Source: Mytilus galloprovincialis (taxonomy: Eukaryota > Mollusca > Bivalvia > Mytilida > Mytilidae). From it: 64,000 bases of DNA. The notes beneath the pieces are model-generated. The model was not told where the DNA came from. It ran no database searches and saw only the letters and a program-made list of their open reading frames with translations. The translations under genes and the position numbers were made by a program. Below are positions 23,953 to 36,000 of this stretch, one piece after another (the stretch's first letter is position 1; the number at the start of each line of letters is the position of its first letter). The stretch spans positions 38,593,440-38,657,439 of the forward strand of contig NC_134841.1 of NCBI RefSeq assembly GCF_965363235.1, in the 5' to 3' direction.

Positions 23953-24725
23953 TCAGGGGACTTACTTAAATAAGTGATTTTCTAAATCACCGATTCAAGT
24001 AACATTATTTCCATAAAGGTTGGAAGTTAGAGTTGACTTTCTTTAATAATCACCTATTTAAGTAGTACAAATAAATCAGTACTAGAAGAAGTGATTTAAT
24101 TTTATCGTAGCTTTAAATATAGAATACTAATGATCCAGGGACTAATTATGTTTCTAAACTTATCAGAACCAACATCTGTGTTGTCTAGGATGACCAGGTC
24201 ATTTCAGGTGATGACCTTGTACTGAATCTAGGATAATGACATAAAAATCACTTGTTTAAGTATCAGACCTCAATTTCCTTCCCAAAAATCACTTCTTTAA
24301 GTATCATTCTTTTAATAACCCCCACTAATTTCAACACCCCCAAAACAGTGAAATTTTTATCGCGAACAGTAGAATTTTATTACATAATCTGAAAGATGAA
24401 ACCTTGAACTTCACAGGAAAAATACTCCCACTGCTGGGGAAAATCTTTTAAGGAAGTATCAGTTCATTATGTAAAGCCATTATTATAGCATTTTTTCAAC
24501 AAAAAATAGAATTTTCAGCTATGATGATAGCATCAAAGGCATAAACCTTGCTACTTAAAAGAAGCAAAAAGTTCATTTTTTTTTAATTTTACTAATTAAA
24601 GATATTATTTAAATCTATGTGTTTAAAATTTTGAAAAAACTACAAAATCCTGATTTGTGACAAAACCTCGAATTTGCTACTCAAATAAGTGATTTAAAAA
24701 TCACTTATTTCAGTAAGTCCCCTGA
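23953..24725. mobile_element. MITE-like element upstream of AGGF1
   Basis: 28-bp terminal inverted repeats with one mismatch (TCAGGGGACTTACT and onward; 23953-23980 and 24698-24725). Inside, the end motif recurs as AATCACTTNTTTAAGTA near 24050, 24246 and 24287, and the right end is itself a palindrome (AAATAAGTGATTT and its complement). No transposase frame. Target duplication not clear. It ends 122 bp from the AGGF1 start codon. Confidence 0.8.
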
Positions 24726-25491
24726 TTGATGTATGTGTATAAATAAATAAACTTAATATGTTTATTTTTAGTCATATATTCCCTTGAACACATAATATAC
24801 TGTTAAAGTGTTTTATGAAAAGCAAATATAATTGAATATGTTAATCAAGCTTATAACAAGCATATCTGCCAACTAACACATTTTAAGTTGTGGACTTTGT
24901 GTGATTTTATAACCTTTAATATCAAGAGTATGTCATGTACAAAAATGTATGTGAAAATAGCCAAAGTTTCAAAGAAATCTACATGAATAAAAATGCTATT
25001 TCCTGATTTTCAAATATTCACAAGGGAGACAATCATGACTATTGAAAATTGGTGATAAAATCAAGTTTTGTATGTGTTCATGCTTTCATCTCCTCGTGAA
25101 TAGCAGCATTGTAAACCCTTATTTGAAATAAGTCCAAAATTTTGAGTACCTGTCCTGAGCTTGTGTGTTGGAACTAAATCAGGGTTTTTATTTCTTGACT
25201 GTAACAATATCAATCTATTTATCTATAATTTGATAAAAAATTAAAAAAAAAACTAATTGTACAGAGTTCACAAAAATTGTCAGTCCTGTCGGTCAAAATG
25301 AGACTCGGACCAGTATTTTGAAGGCTAGTACCAATGACCAATGATAAAAAGGGCTGTTGAAGTGCATATTTCGGTACTTTTTTACAGTTTTATTAGTTGT
25401 ACCGCAACAATCTCCAATACTTGATTACATCGATCATCAGATGTACCCGCTGCAAATTTCCAGTACTGGTTTACAAATTTCTCATAATTAA

Positions 25492-25650
25492 ACCAAAGCA
25501 GAGATCTACACCTGGCCTTATAAATGTGTTCATGGAGCTATCCCTGGCAAACAACCAGCGATTGGACACTTCAATGGACCCAACAAATACTTTTACAACC
25601 GCGAAAGTGATTCAGATGATGAAATGAACAGTGAAGATGACTTTAAATAA
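25492..25650 (+). other. Coding-like segment of unknown origin
   Basis: Open from 25492 to TAA at 25648-25650, encoding AEIYTWPYKCVHGAIPGKQP, then AIGHFNGPNKYFYNRES and an acidic end DSDDEMNSEDDF. The composition looks like a real protein C-terminus, but no start or splice context fits and I do not recognise it. It may be a retrocopy relic or a lone 3' exon. Confidence 0.35.
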
Positions 25651-27223
25651 GAACAATTAGAAGACCTGAACTGGTCCTTCATTGTTACTTCGCCGTACAT
25701 GTGGCTGCAGAGAATAAAGCTAACGTTAGTAAAGTTATTTTACGATAAAATATGTTATCAATTTTATTTCAGGATAAAATTGACAGATTTTGTAGGACTG
25801 GCTAAAACTTTGTAGGACTGACAAATAATCTTGCTTTGTAGGTCCCATGAACGACGGATCAAAAAAGGTTTTCACGAACTCTGATTGTACATGGGAAATT
25901 TTAACATACAGTAGCAACACTTAGCAGACGGCCAATGAAAGGCAAATGTTTTAAATTGATTGCAAACCATATACATGTATGTATGTATGCAAAGTAAATT
26001 GATAATTTTTTTAATGTAAAAAATACTTCAGATTATCAAGTGGCAGTTTATATTTGAGTATTTACTTTCCCACTTGTAAAGTGATTGGATTTGATTTATA
26101 ATTTTTGCACTTGTCTTATTTCGCACACAATTATGTTCCTTTCAAAGATTGCCACATCAATCATGTCAATCATTTAACTGTTCAATGGTGTAGGCATAGT
26201 GACACAGTGGAGTACCATGTGTCCTTCTGGCTGGCGATATTGTGCATTACATGTCACCATATTCTCAATGTAATACAAATAGAATTGTTCTTGTGATTGT
26301 TAGGGACAGATAACATTGAAATTGGTAAGTATTCAAGCATAAAATTATAACTGAAATCCAATGATTAACAATACACTTTACCATTTTCCATTATTTTTTT
26401 TTTTTACATCATCACATAAAATTGGTTTAATTAATGTCAGACATATATATCTTATGAAATAAATTTTGCACCGCATTCTTCATGAACATTCTTGGTTATG
26501 TTGGTAGTCTGTTTTGATCACATCTAACTATTTTTTAGTTGTGAAAGATCTTTCCTTTAGATTACATGTGCGAAATCACTAGACATTTAAAACACTCTCA
26601 AAACAGGTTAATAAAAAATAGCCTTGCAGCATCATAATTAGTTCGACTAGGCTTTAGTTAGGACATATTACACAAAATCTTGAGGGTGAAACAATCACAC
26701 AGAATATTTTATGAAACATAAATATGTTATGAATTTGTGCAAACAATATTGTCCTATTATTGGTTTTAAGAATTTACCAAAAAGAAGCCAAAAGACTTGG
26801 GTGTGCGGAGACTACAGACAGTAGCAGAATGCACTGTACACGTCACATGGTACACCACATACAAATGACATAGAATAGAATTCATTGCAAAATTATAACA
26901 TTTCAGTGCAAAAAGCTATCTCAGATTTATATTATAGCAATTGTCACTTCTTAATAATAATGATGAGCAATTTGTGCTACATAAAGGTGTTCAACTTTAA
27001 TTTTAAGTAAAAAAAATAGAGACAAGTGCCTGTGGCAGATTTCCAAAAAAGTGCATGTTTTATATATTTCTATCGTGTGTCTGATGGTTTGCATTTATTA
27101 GTTATTGACATATTATTTTGTGTTGGTCATTACCTATTTTTTTTCCATCTTCAATTTCAATATATGTTGAAAAGTTATAAATCTCTGAAAGCATATGGTC
27201 AACTCTCATGTCTTGTCTGCTCT

Positions 27224-27231
27224 ACTTCCGG
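27224..27231. promoter_or_regulatory. ETS-type site upstream of SPG11
   Basis: ACTTCCGG, the reverse of the CCGGAAGT core bound by ETS/GABP factors and common in housekeeping and divergent promoters, 235 bp upstream of the SPG11 ATG. A TCACATGAC E-box-like site sits just before the ATG (27451-27459). Function inferred only. Confidence 0.3.
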
Positions 27232-27465
27232 TTGGTCAAGCTAAAAGTATGAAAAGACAACAAACTGTCTAAATATTTAGATGTTTCCTTAAAAAGAAAA
27301 TATCTATTACAGAAAATTATAATTTTAATACAATTTATTAAATAAAAGGGTTTAAAAATTTCAATAAACTTTCTAAATCATGTAAAATTATAATACGAGT
27401 ATTAAAATGGTCGGATTAAAAGAGTATGTGTTTATACTTTCTACGAAATATCACATGACACGAAG

Positions 27466-27671
27466 ATGGCAGACATCCAGAGTCCTGAAATTTTAAAATG
27501 TTACATTCACAGATTTGGCATTTCCTTATCCTTCAAAGATATCACAAGCTTAAAGATTTGTCAGAGTCAAAGATATATCTCGATAGAGAAAGAAAACTCT
27601 CTGCTAGAAATCATCAAACTTGACACAAAACAAAATAATGTGAAACCAGTTGAAATAGAAAGCGTAAAACA
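27466..27671 (+). CDS. SPG11: SPG11 coding exon 1
   Basis: Starts MADIQSPEILKCYIHRFG at an ATG with strong context (A at -3, G at +4). The frame is open to 27732. Exon 2 needs a phase-2 donor, and two fit: ACA|GTATGG (exon end 27671, preferred for G at +5) and TTAA|GTTTTG (exon end 27701, ten more residues). The N-terminus of spatacsin is poorly conserved, so assignment rests mainly on continuity with exon 2. Confidence 0.7.
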
Positions 27672-29547
27672 GTATGGATATTTTGATAGTTTGAGCATTA
27701 AGTTTTGGCTAAGAAGATACTGTTTCAAATAGCGGAGATTCTAATTGTTGATTTTTTTAAGATAAATTAGGAAGATAGCATGTAAAACATTTCTGGTGCC
27801 TGTAAACACAGATAAGATCAGATAAAGTGTGAAACAAAAGACATGAAAAGAGATAAAATGTGCTAACATGCTCATGCAGAGTTGCCTTGTTAACATGCTC
27901 TGCATCAAGTGGTTTGATAATTGTTTCTGAATCATTGTTAAGGACTGATATGTTAAAATTGATGTATAAACCCCAATTTTGTCAACTTTTCCTAAAATAT
28001 GAAATTAAGGCAACAACCATTTTCTTATCTGGGGGGGGGGGGGGGGGGGGGGACCTGGGATTTTTTTGAAAAAATTATTTTGATGGCCTAGCTGACCGAA
28101 AAAAAAAAAAATATTTTGCACTGTAGATGAAAAAAAAATTATGCTGTCACCTGCTTGAAAAAAAATTTTGCACTGCTGAATTTGAGAATGGTGAAACTAA
28201 CAAATTACAGTTGAGACAGTGAAACAGCAGATTATAAACGTCTGTCCAGTCTACTGTACAGATTAAGCTAAGATTTCTATTTACACCTTATCACTTTTTG
28301 TATGTTCCTGTTATAGTGTTTGATCCAGAAATATTTAAAAGCATACCAAATCTCCTGCATATATGTTACTACATTAAGACCATACTCAAAACTGCAACTA
28401 TTATAAACATGAAATGGTCATTTTATAACAGGAATAGATATGGTATCATTAGCAGTCTTTTAAAGTAGCCCTGATTGTGTATGACACAGACTTGTATACC
28501 GGTAGTATTTTCCGTTTGTATCATTCTTTATACCTCTTTTCAATCGAATGTCAATTATCATAGTTGGAAACAGTGGATGTTTATAACTTGGAGCTACTCA
28601 CTTTTTGCCATTACATATGGCAATGGTGGCTACTTGAATTCCAATATTAAAATTCAAGGACTGTGGTACCTATATGACGGACTCAGAGAATATCATATTA
28701 ATGTAGGGAGTGGGCTAAAAAAACAACAATATAGACAACAGCCAATGCCAGAATATAGACAGAGCCATGCACTTTACATTTTGCATCAATTAGAAAATTA
28801 AAATGAATTTTATGTTAATTTTATGTTTTGGTGAAGAAAAAAAATGTATTTCTGTTTCACATTATAGGAAAACAAATTTTGCTTTCCTTCTCACAAGAAA
28901 AAAAAAATTTTATCGGAGGAAGGTTTCGAAAAAAAAAATTATGAACACAATAAAAATGCCAGGCCCCCCCCCCCCCCCCCAGATAAGAAAATGGTTTTTG
29001 CCTAAATATGACCAAATGAGAAGTTTCACTTGACTGGTGCCAGATGTGCTTACTTTTCCAGCATACCTCAGTTCACCTCTGGTTTTGATTCATGGGTTCA
29101 CATCAAGTTCTTATTGCTCAGCCTTTACTGTTTAGTTTCCATTTTCCTGTTGTGTGGTTTCATGCATGGTGGCATGCATGCTTGTCTCAACTGCTGAAAG
29201 TTGGTATTTCAATACCAGACCATGTACAATGTAATCATGTAGTTAAACAATTAATTGAAAGCTGCTGTCCCCATATTAAGCACTACTTAGGACATGTAGG
29301 AATAAGAGCAACAACTGTATGTTGTCCCTTCAGTTTGGAAATGTGCTTCATGCTTGTGAAACTACTCATTATCATCCAACTCATTATTTCTAACTAGTAA
29401 AAATACAGGGTTCATATTCAAAACCCTTTAACATGTTTTCATCACTATATGCATTTAATATTTTCCACTAGATGTTAACACTTGTTCATGATAAGCATCA
29501 TCAAAATTGTTCTTTTGTTCTGTTTTAAAATAACAATTTTATTTTAT

Positions 29548-29592
<45 letters not shown>

Positions 29593-30032
29593 ACATGTAA
29601 CTTCCCATTCTAAAATTTGAATTTAGCTATAAAATTAAACTTGAGGACTTTAACTAAACACAAAAGGATAAATTATTAAAGTTGGGTATAACATTTATTA
29701 TTGGCACAATTAGCAAATACATGTATCATGTGTATTGTGACTACAAATGTATGTCATGTCTGTGATAACAAGCTATATATCTCTTTGAATAGTCTTTTTA
29801 CCAATTTCTGTAACTGACCATGTAACATGTGTAATAAAATATTATTTTTTAGTTGGGAGGGACATGAATTCTTATCGACAAAGGAGAGCTAGCTAAAGAG
29901 CAAATTTATCTGTGTAATGTGTTTAACCTTTAAGTTTTTAAAATCTTTTAATTACATTTAATTTGTTGTGAAGCTTAATACTTTAAATTTTAATACCAGT
30001 AGTTATTTGTCACTAAATATTAGTTACAATGC

Positions 30033-30069
<37 letters not shown>

Positions 30070-33000
30070 TTCCAACTTATCGTTTGTGTGAGCAGAAGCC
30101 ATTTTTGTCTGGTGTTTAAGCAGTCTATGATTAACATATGGAAGACATTTGTTTAAAAAGTGTTTAATAGCAGAATTAAATTGGTGATTGGCAAATGGAC
30201 TATTCTCTCACCATTTTTTAATTGTCAATTTGAAAAAAGGCACTTCTCCCTATCACATGTATGAATCATATAAATTAAAGTAAGGGCACTGTGATTTATA
30301 AGATTTATAATTATACAACTATGACATTTAAAAAAAAAATAAGGATCATCAATCTTTTATACATTGTACATGTAGATTTTTTTTTTATTAATCATGTTAA
30401 TATGATAATATTTCAAAGATAACTAACATAAATACTTTTTTTCAGAATTGTATGGTGTACAGACCATTCCAATACAGTAGAAGGAAGTTTTGTTTGTCTG
30501 AAACAAGATGGTAGTTTGTTATGTTACAATAAGCATACAAAGATTGTCCTTCAACAGAATATTAATGAAGTTATTGTGCAAGGTATATATGGGTGAATTA
30601 TCACTCAGATGAGTAAATTATAGATTCTCAACATGCATGGAAAACCGTAAGAAATTTACCTGATTGTAAAGGGAAGGACCTTTTTTGGATTGACTTGGAT
30701 AGATAAATAGATGTAACTAATTAGGAATATATTTGTTTCGTTAATGATTATATATATATATATGTAATTACTATTTTGTAATGTATTTTGTATTTTGATA
30801 AGTTAAAGGATAAATTTTCAACCATAAATAAAATTATTTATGTTTTTTTTTTATTAAAAAGATGAAATTGTAGCTATATATATATGTTTTATTTTAATTT
30901 TATTGGAAATTAAATTAACAGAATTGATAAAAACATAAACTAATTTAGTCAATATGTGTATTAAAAAGAAAAGAAGATAATTTGATTCCAAATTCTGCTA
31001 ATTATGAAATGTAAATAGGGAGAAAATGAATCTTTCAAATAGCTTAAATGAATGTTAGAATAGAACCGGAGATTCATTTTATTATAACATGGAAAGTGCA
31101 CTTAATTTGTTTATTTTTCAGAAGACAAAATTGATTTTGAAGACTTTAAATTAACCACTTACTATGGAAACCACCTAATTGTGAAAATAAAAGATGAATT
31201 GGTTGTTATGGAGATACAACAAGCAGGATATAAAATTATGACATCCATTGTTATACCTAATAATCCAGTAGCACACAATGTTTACGATATTCTGACAGAC
31301 TTTGTAGCAGTGTTTGATAGTGAAACAACAATTATTAGTATCCTTATGTAGTTAGAAATCAGATATGATTAAAAGATACAAATTTAATGAAGTAAAGTAA
31401 TAGGGTGACTGACAGCCTTTTTAAAATACATTCCTTCAAAATTGTTTTCCAGATACAAAACCCCACAAAACATTGAAATCAGCATAACTTCATTGCATTG
31501 CAAGTAGTAGAAAATAGACTTATCAATGTTAACACATCATAAACTAGTGGTGACCTCATGATATTTTTTTATATCAATCAAACAGAAATTTATGTAGCAA
31601 GATATCAATGCATATGAGATCAACTTTTAAGAAAAGTCTATGCATGGTTTTAGAGATTTCATGTTTTTAAGACAAATTTAAGAATGTTTTTTATTGATTT
31701 TGTATGCTTTCCATACAATATTTCTCCTATTCAGTAATATTTAAAAAAAAAAGAAGATATATGCACTATAGTTTTAATTTTAAGTTCAAGTATAAATCTG
31801 TGACATGACCAATTTAAAATATTGTTACTTGATTTTTGGATAACTATTTTGAAAAAAATGATTCTTTTTCTACCACAACATTGCAAGTTTTAGGAGCAGT
31901 GACATATTGTGCCATTGCATTTTAAATGTCCTTTATTTTTTCTGATTATATGTTGTTAACCATGTGTTAACATGTACATGAAATAGCCAAATAAAAAAAC
32001 CTGATGGTACATGTAAGGTTGAGAATCGAAATGGGGAATTTGTCAAAGAGACATTTACAACCTGACCATAGAGCAGAAAACAGCAGATAATGCATTGTTA
32101 TTGGATGTACATTTATATTGTAAAAACGTGATTAAAATTTTTGTTCAAGGACGATTTTCAGATAAAACATCCTTAACTTCTACAGCAGTATACAATATAA
32201 CAAATGGAGATATTGTAGCTACAGTTAACCTTTCAAGGACAAATATTGAAACCGACAGAATGTTATCATGGGGATTTACTCCAGATCTTAAATATTTGAT
32301 TGTCATGGAAAATACATTCACAATCACATCTATAAACATTGAGAGCTACACACAACAATTTCCATCATGTGTTACCAAAACGAAATTACAAGATATTCAG
32401 TTTTCAAATAACGAAGTTCTGAATACTATTCATGTTGGGGATTCCACTTGGAGGAGAAAACTTTTAACCATACATGATCAGAACTCCAAACTTCCAACTA
32501 AGCCATGGTATTTTGAAAACAAATCCAACAGTTCAAATGTCAAACCTCAGACATCTAGGTGGAGAGCGTCTGGTTTTTGGAAGAAAAGTAGAACAAAGTC
32601 GCAAAGTTCCATTTCTAAGCTAGAAGGCGATAAGAAAATACATCTTCCTGCTACGTTACAAGGAATGAATATCGTTGATTTTGTGGTTGGAAAGTTTTCA
32701 GTCTCGCTACATTTACAATCACCAAAAGAAAATGTAATATGTGTATGTGATATTCAAAAACAGACCTATAACATACAAAGGTAAAACTAACTATTAAACA
32801 ATAAGATCAACTTATGGGAAACTCAAAAGTTTTAGGCACATGTACAGTATAGTAGGAAATTTATACAATTATTAAAATACCTTGCTTCATACTTTTTATA
32901 AAGAAATGTATCATTTCTTAAAATGTGTTGCTTTTCATTTTTATTCAAAATTAGAAATTCAAGCATCTTTGAAAATTGCATATCACAGCTGTGTAAATTC

Positions 33001-36000
33001 AAATACCTTGACCCAGGCTCATCACTGACATCATAATTTTTTAACAGATCTTTATAATACTTTAGTGCTCAGAAACATATTTAATCCTGCTACATTCTTT
33101 AAGTGTCTATCCCAAGTCAGGAGGTTGTTATTCTGGTGTCATCATTGGTTGCTGTTGGTCATATTTGTTTTACATTTATTAATGCTGTTAAATTAAGATT
33201 ATTAAGATTTTTTTGGAAATTAGAAAAATGACTTTTTATAAATGTTTATATCTTTTTTTCTTATTTTGTAGACTTCCTGTTAAATGTTTTGTGATGTTGT
33301 CAGCACAGTCACAATTTCCACATCTAGTAGCTATGGAAACTCATCTGACTTGTATTGTTCCATGTATAGAACAAGAAGAATTTGTTAGCTTGGTAATGTT
33401 TGTTTGATTATATTGTTTTTGTAGTAGGGCTTAGTGGGAAATTTAAGGGTGACAACAATGAAAACCCTTCTTTTATGAATGCCTGTTCTATCATCAATTT
33501 AACAATTATACTGATTCTTATTAGAAAGGGTGACATATTTGTACATACCTTATCTTTTTGTAAATCATACAAGTATGTGTTTTATGGGAAAAAAAGGTAC
33601 CAGTATATACTTTGTGGATTCTTTTGATTGTATTTAAGATTTACCAGTCTTTATTTCACTGTCATCTATATTCTATAAACATGATGTTAGGTTAGTTCTT
33701 TAGAAACACCTTTTTGGGATACGATTGCTTTCAAGCAATCTGTAGACTTATACCGGTGGCTCAGAGCAATTCCCTCACGTCAATCGTTTTATTCTAAACA
33801 TTAAGGATCATCTCAGATTCTTATGATTGCCTTGCTTTAAAAGGTAAAAACAGTCAAAGGGATTGAACTTAAACAACTTTCCTATAATATTCTTTTCATA
33901 ATCTTCATGTTTGATAATTCCCATGACTTATATGCTTGTTTTTAACAACACGGAAAATCAGAATTAAGCAGTATTTATAATTATTTATTTTATAAATTTA
34001 GAAACACGTCAGAGGGAATTCCCAGTTTTGATAAAATGCGAGTTCTCTGAACTCCGATAAATCTATTTCTGTCATATATTAAAGAACTGAAGTGGAGTTT
34101 TTCATAATGTTACCGTTATGAAACTGATATTTGAGATTGTACTTCCATAAAGAAATAGAGAACCATCTAGGTCGTTTAATAAACATTAAATATACGTCCT
34201 TGCTCCAGTGTTTGTTTTGGAAATTATGCGCATGCGTATAGATTTCTTGACTTCAAAGGGTTTTAGATTGAATGGTTGCTCTGGATTCCCCACTCAATAA
34301 ATTAATTTATAACTCATGGGATCTTTTCTATGTATTTCTGCTATTGAGGGTTATTGTTGTTGCATATCTTTAAATCATATGCATCATTTAAATTAAAATA
34401 AATGTATTCATCATCATAGAACACCGCTTCAGGCGAAATGGAGTCTTTCAAATTACCGTTTCGAGTTGTCTCCCTTCCGGCAGTTTATTCCGTGAATGCT
34501 GAATCAAACAACACGTCGAGTATTACTATTAGCTCGTTATGTCAATAAACGTCGTATTATATTAAAAACGATCGCAAATTAAACCGATAAATGTGTACGG
34601 AAAGGAGTCATGATCACTGACTCAAAGGAAATTAAATATTTAAAGAGTTAGGATTGGGGTTCCTCCTAGAATTAATGTAGCCTCGTAGGAAAATAGGTGA
34701 TTATGATACGATACGAAGTGGAATACTTTCTCTCACTCTTAGTCTCAGTGACAGCTGTGGAAAGTAAACTTGGAATTGATAGTACAAAAAAGTACAAAAA
34801 TAAAACACAATAGGCCTAATTACATTGTTGTTACACTTTTATCCGGGATTGGCTATTTTGTAACTATTTTACATGTGCAGTTGAATTATTTTTGAAAATA
34901 ATATTATCCAGCTACATGTATACAGGTGTCAATGAAACAACGGCAATCGTATCCCTCAGAGCAATCTGCTCTTTGATTATTAAGGTAAACAGAAATATTT
35001 GTATTTTTTTTTTTTTACTTACAATGACAAGCCGAGTGAGTTCTAAGAACCTTTATAAACTTTCTGTGAGGTGCCTCACTGTGACTTTGGAGATGTAGAA
35101 GAGCAATAAAAGCACATGTCCTTTTGTGTGTATTTTGCAATTGCTGTGCAGGTATTGATTTTGTGTTCAAAATCGATACCGCATGACCTTTGTTTTTCTA
35201 TTAATATAGATGATGACCTATGGTGGAGCCTCTGTAGCTGATGTCTTATGTCATATCAATAAATGGGGGAGATGTTGACCTTTGTTTTTCTATTAATAGA
35301 TGATGACCTATGCTGGAGCCTCTGTAGCTGATGTCTTGTGTCATATCAATAAATGGGGGAGATGTTGACCTTTGTTTTTCTATTAATAGATGATGACCTA
35401 TGCTGGAGCCTCTGTAGCAGATGTCTTGTGTCATATCAATAAATGGGGGAGATGTTGACCTTTGTTTTTCTATTAATAGATGATGACCTATGTTGGAGCC
35501 TCTGTAGCTGATGTCTTGTGTCATATCAATAAATGGGGGAGATGTTGACCTTTGTTTTTCTATTAATAGATGATGACCTATGCTGGAGCCTCTGTAGCAG
35601 ATGTCTTGTGTCATATCAATAAATGGGGGAGATGTTGACCTTTGTTTTTCTATTAATAGATGATGACCTATGCTGGAGCCTCTGTAGCTGATGTCTTGTG
35701 TCATATCAATAAATGGGGGAGATGTTGACCTTTGTTTTTCTATTAATAGATGATGACCTATGCTGGAGCCTCTGTAGCTGATGTCTTGTGTCATATCAAT
35801 AAATGGGGGAGATGTTCCTTACCTTTACACACCTTAGAGATAGGTGTTAAACACAGACAACTAGATACTGTGGTCTTCTTTCTTAAAAGTAAAGAAAATT
35901 GTAAGTAAATCTCTTGATATTTTGAATTTTTTTTTTCTTAAAAGCAAAATAAAATGTAGTAAAAAAAAATCTTAAGGATCATTCAAACAATATCATGTCA

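Larger units (their letters stand above)
24726..27465. other. Intergenic spacer and divergent promoter region
   Basis: Separates two head-to-head genes. Apart from the ETS-like site at 27224 and the coding-like segment at 25492, nothing specific is recognised. Both transcription starts should lie here or inside the MITE to the left. Confidence 0.6.

Noticed and set aside
28475..28801. 108-codon open frame inside the Harbinger-like MITE as a transposase
   Set aside because: No DDE or Myb-like motif and no recognisable similarity; too short.
35246..35794. 182-codon repetitive open frame on the minus strand across the exon 6 array
   Set aside because: Its 30-residue period is exactly the 90-bp DNA unit; it is the antisense of duplicated SPG11 exon and intron, with no independent support.
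35185..35815. CRISPR-like regular array
   Set aside because: Units are head-to-tail without unique spacers, contain exon sequence and lie in an animal intron.
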